Below, piece by piece: positions 59,705 through 64,000 of a DNA stretch of 64,000 nt. A program made the position numbers and the translations under genes. Below the pieces are notes generated by a model that had not been told where the DNA came from, did no database searches, and saw only the letters and a list, made by a program, of their open reading frames with translations. Origin of the DNA: Macrotis lagotis (taxonomy: Eukaryota; Chordata; Mammalia; Peramelemorphia; Peramelidae); NCBI RefSeq assembly GCF_037893015.1, contig NC_133665.1:100699637-100763636 (forward strand), in the 5' to 3' direction. The number at the start of each line of letters is the position of its first letter. Position 1 is the stretch's first letter.

Positions 59705-60970
59705 GTGAGTTGGTCCATCCCCAGACCACAGTAATGAGTGGAGGAGATATGTGGTCAGTACATCATTACTTAAAACTCCAGAATAAGCATCTCTGGAAGC
59801 TCAGACTTCATCAGGGTCCAACATTGGATGTAATGGGAAAGATCAGAGAGATGAAGATACTTTCCTTGTGTGCTCCTGGAAGGAGACCACCAATACTTCC
59901 CTCACACACCCATTCATTTCTGGTTTTTTAGTCAAAGTTTTTTTTATTTATTATTCCAACAAATAGCAGCAATAGTTTTCAATATTCACCGTTTTGTATG
60001 AATTTGAGTTCCACACTTTTCTACCTCCCCCCTCCCCTGACAGTGAGCAATCTGATATAGGTTAACATGTTAAACATATTTCCATATTAGTAATGCTGAT
60101 TCACATTCATTTCATAAATACTTTTGGCTCATCTTTCACAAGTAGGACCCTGTGGGAGATCTCTACCTTCAGAGAGCTTGGAGCATAATTGGGGGGGGGG
60201 CGGGTATAAGACCTAGAGATCCACAGAAGAGTTTTGGGGCCAGGATGGTCAGCAAAATCTTTTTGGAAGAGGTGAGGCATGAACTGGATAGACCTTAAAG
60301 AAGCAGAGAAAAGAAAGGAAGATATTACCAACCCAGGGGTAGGTAGAGGAAGAGATGGATTAATATGAATGGGAGGAAGAATGGAGGGAAATGTGTGGTA
60401 TGTGTTCATTTGTGGGAACTGAGAATAATTAATAATGGTAATAATAATAATAAAGACATACAGCACTTTAAGATTTTCATATATAATTTCATATGATATA
60501 ACAATCTTGTGGGCTAGACATTATTCCCTTTTAACAGAGGAGAAAACTGAGTTAGAGAGAAAGTAAGTGATTTTCAGGGTTATACCACTAATAAGTATCT
60601 GAGACAAGAAGTAAGCCCAGATCTTCCTGACTCTAAGACTGGTGCTTTGTAAAACCCTGTCATGCTGTGGGGAGTAGCTGGAGGTCACAGATGTCTTCAC
60701 ATGCCTAGGAGAAGAATTTAGACTCAATATTTTAATCCATTGAAGGAAACATATGCTGAGCTGTGTGTGAAGGGGAATATGTGTGTGAGAGTATATATGA
60801 ATGTAAATGTATGTGTCTGAGCATGGATATGAGTGTATTTGTATGACTGTGAATGAATGTGAGAATGAATGTGTATGAGTTTGTGAGAATACAGATGTGT
60901 ATGTGCGAATTGTGTGAATGTTTGAATGTGTGAATGTACGTGTGTATATATTATTTTCTCTCTGTTATAG
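59705..60970 (+). other. Pseudogene intron, with L1 3' fragment and TG(A)ATG tract
   Basis: 59936-60095 is a reverse L1 3' UTR. 60107-60470 has dispersed-repeat phrases in reverse order. 60755-60955 is an irregular tgtgaatg/tgtgtatg repeat running up to the acceptor 'attttctctctgttatag'. Confidence 0.7.
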
Positions 60971-61236
60971 GAATTTTTATTATACTATGAAGCTAGGAAA
61001 CAACAATATCCTCCACAATCCTGAACACACCATGTTGATTCCCATAAATGACATCCTCATCCACCCTGAATACACAAAATTTCAATTCTTCCAGAATGAT
61101 ATTGCCCTTGTGCACTTGGTTTTTCCATTCAACTACACAGCCCACGTCCAGCCCACCTGCCTCCCTTTGCCTGGAATGAAAGTGAAGTTTTAAGTGAATT
61201 GTTGGGTCACAGGTTGAGGCTACACCTATGCCTTTG
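60971..61236 (+). pseudogene. PRSS paralogue pseudogene, exon 3, two stops
   Basis: Exactly 266 nt like the intact gene's exon 3, with intact AG (60969-60970) and GT (61237). Reads NFYYTMKLGN, INDILIHPEY, QNDIALVHLVFPFNY (Asp kept), VQPTCLPLPG, then TAA at 61191-61193, CWVTG, and TGA at 61215-61217 in place of the Trp codon TGG. Wording closest to PRSS42/44 by memory. No exon 4 or 5 was found before 64000. Confidence 0.92.
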
Positions 61237-64000
61237 GTAAGGGAAGGTCAGAAAGGAATAGAGTCTGGGGAGGTCACTTGTCATGATCATATGATATCCT
61301 AGCCCCCATCATTACATCATAACAAGGGTGGTCTAGATGAGAAAGGAGAGTATTCCAGGCATGGAAGAGAGCCAGTGAAAATGCTCAAGGTTAAGAGATG
61401 GAGCAATAGAGACCCAAGTGTTCCATGCCAAGGGTCAGGGCCAAAGCACCTGAGAATAGTGTCCAGGACACTGGGGCTCTGAGATACTTCTTCCCTTTAA
61501 CATGGCATGATGCCATTCTAAACATACAACTGAAGCAGAGGGTGATTTATCCCTCTAAGCCTTTTTTGCATGAGATTGGTTGTGGCTTTTGAAGAATCAG
61601 CTATAGCAATAGTTGCTTGGTATTCCCTGGATCTTGTTCATGGACCAACAATGTTGGTCAGTGTTACTGGATCAAAGAGCTCATGTATATGCATGGAGGG
61701 AGGGGTAAAGAGAAATTACTTACTAAATGTGCTTTACTGTGTGCTAGGTTCTTGGAATACAAAGATAATTGCAAAAAAAGACCCTGCCTTCAAGGAGTTT
61801 ACCTTCTAGCAATGGAGCCCTCACATATCTTTATATGATGAGTACATTTTTAAAATGAATACAAAATAAACAGAAAGTTGTTGTTTGTCTTCATTTTCAG
61901 AGGACTAATGACATCACAGGTTGACGTCTTGACTGTGAATTGTATTAAATGAGGCAGAGTTGCACCGTTATCAGTCTCATTCTCTCTTCCAATTTCAAAG
62001 TTCAGTGGAGGGAGCAGCTAGGTGGCACAGTGGATAGAGCACTGGCCCTGGAGTCAGGAGGACCTGAGTTCAAATCCAACATCAGACACTTAATAATTAC
62101 CTGTGTGGCCTTGGAGAAGTCACTTAATCCCATTGCCTTGCAAAAACCAAAAAAAAAAAAGCCCAATGGAAAAGCAGAAGTCAGGAAAACTAGGATGGCC
62201 CAGGTTAATGCCCTTGGAGTCTTTGATGTCTGACCAAATTCTAAGGGCTCCACGGGACCTGCTTCAGTGACCTTCATGTCTGTTGAACACATTGTTCTCA
62301 TCCACTCATTCCACTTGAGGAAGTCTTCAGACTTGGGGTAAACATCCCCCTAACTCACCTTTGAAGCAGAGAGGGATAGAGGTCTTTCCAGGCCCCCAAA
62401 GAAATCCTGTGCAAAAGAATGTAGGTGAGAGATGAATGTCAGTTGTGAAAAACAGAAGAAAAACAATGTGACTGCATCATTGAATGTGGGGAAAAGAACA
62501 GTTCAGCAAGGAGAACAATGTATAGTGAGAATCCTTGGAAAGATAAGTTGAGTTCAGGTTTTGAAGGACTTTAAAAGTCAAAGAAGAATTTATATTTCTA
62601 CTAAAAATATAATGATCCAAAAATGTTGGTAGAAAGAACCCTAATCAGATTCCATATGGATCTGAGCAACACATTTTAGGAATATGGAAGAAAAGTTCTA
62701 CATTTTAGTCACAAGTTTCTCGAGACAATATATATCTTCAACTCTCTGGGTATATGTAAATCTATGTGTATATAGATATATAAATACACATGTATATATT
62801 TATATACATAAATAATGACAATAAGTATTTATTGAGCATCTATTATGCTAAATTCAAAGAAAGGCAAAGGACAGTTCCTATTAACAAGACCTTATTTACA
62901 GTCTAATGGAGGCTACTACATGTATTCAAGACAAATTGAAGATAATGGATAGAGGGAAGACACTAGCTTCATGTGTACAACATATGTAGATATATACATG
63001 TGTGTGTATTTTATGTGTATGTGCACGTGTATAAGACATAAATATCTTTTTGCTTCTTAGAGGGAAATTCAAACTGAAGAATCCCCACCCCCCCATCTAA
63101 ACTCTCCTTCCCAATCATCCTATATTTTATTGTATCCAGAATAAAGACAAAATTCCATAGTCAAGATTCAGCAAAGTTTCAGAGTTTATGTAACAGTCTC
63201 TGCTGATTCGTTAAATTGAACAATCAAAAGTCACTTTAATTTTGTTATCCCCTAGGGAATCATTTTCCTAAAACAAACGAATTCCCTTTTGCACTGCCTC
63301 TAAAGATTTTCTTTTTTTACCTTGTTAAAGGTGAACACTTTATTCTAATTACTTTAGTAAAGAAATCTTGAGCAGATCAGTCTCTTTTCCTTTGGAAAGG
63401 GGTTAGGCCTTCAATAAGAATGATTTTAAAAGACTAACCAAGAGAGACAGAAGAAGAAATCCAAATTAAAATAACTTAAAAATGTGTAAATAATATGGAA
63501 ATCATCTATCTAATGATTGATGACTACAGATTTATGATGCAATTGAGATTAGATATTGCCATACCACTTTTATTTATTCTTTTTCTTGTCTTTTCTAACT
63601 TTTAGGTTATATTCTACCTTGTTATTTCTTTCTTTAATTCTACTGTAGAGTTGTATAAAATATCCCCCTAATTAACTGATAGGTATAGCAATAAATCAAT
63701 AAATGAATTCAAATGGTTAAAAGAAATATTTTTAAAATATTTCAATATAGGACATTGTTTCATAACTAATCATTAAAAAGAGACTGATAAGGGTTTACAT
63801 TGCGATTAGATCACACCAAACTAATGTTCTTTCTTGATATCAGTCTGTAATATACAACCTAAAAAATTAAGGGATGGCTCCATGGGAAAGTCTTTAAGGG
63901 AGACAACCAAAGTGGGAAGAGGATTGAAATTACAAGAATTGGTTGAAGGAATTAGGGATATTTAGCCCAGAGAAGACAAAAAGAGACCTAAGAAAGTTAT
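61237..64000. other. Downstream of the pseudogene; repeats only
   Basis: 61320-61460 and 62820-63000 are dispersed-repeat copies. 61878-61990 is a reverse long-SINE extension. 62011-62160 is a plus-strand WSINE1-like SINE. 63000-64000 is AT-rich with nothing recognised. Exon 4 would be expected around 63.5 kb if intron sizes matched the intact gene; it is not visible. Confidence 0.55.
62011..62160 (+). mobile_element. WSINE1-like SINE
   Basis: 'gcagctaggtggcacagtgg', 'ctggagtcaggaggacctga', 'aataattacctgtgtggcct' (short internal deletion), A-rich end. No clear target duplication. Confidence 0.92.

Overview
The window is animal (vertebrate) genomic DNA and almost certainly marsupial. It is packed with tRNA-derived SINEs of the Australian-marsupial type (WSINE1-like: box 'gcagctaggtggc..agtggatagagc', tail '..ttgccttgcaaaaa'), older long CORE-type marsupial SINEs, and many L1 fragments. 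The exact SINE form suggests a dasyuromorph (Tasmanian devil or antechinus relative); that is inference. Nothing bacterial or operon-like is present, and most long open frames are repeat artefacts.

The only convincing intact gene is a five-exon trypsin-like serine protease on the + strand, exons between 22772 and 32608. Exon 1 lies in a CpG island and encodes a signal peptide. Exons 2 to 5 carry the activation site, His, Asp and Ser of the catalytic triad. All splice sites and phases agree and give a 314-residue protein ending in a hydrophobic tail (GPI-signal-like). Its nearest relatives, from memory of the family, are the testis serine proteases PRSS42 to PRSS46. Two broken paralogues lie downstream on the same strand: a lone last exon at 52725-52898 in which the catalytic Ser position reads Phe, and exons 2 and 3 of another copy at 59598-59704 and 60971-61236, with two stops. 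The window is therefore part of a decaying tandem protease cluster.

Region by region: 1-22460 is repeat-filled intergenic DNA, including a nearly complete minus-strand L1 (about 7280-14443) and a second L1 5' half (15395-17025). 22540-23140 is the CpG island, with tandem CTCF-like motifs and a 21-bp-spaced CACGTGACG array. 23200-25690 is a 2.5 kb pyrimidine-rich tandem repeat filling intron 1. 25742-33136 holds exons 2 to 5 and the poly(A) signal. 33140-52700 is repeats, with a 200-bp inverted repeat (33531/34108), nested L1 and SINE insertions and a 41-bp minisatellite (43915-44260). 52725-61240 holds the paralogue relics and a locally shuffled segment (54792-56428) in which a central block is made of inverted copies of two flanking sites. 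61240-64000 shows only repeats.
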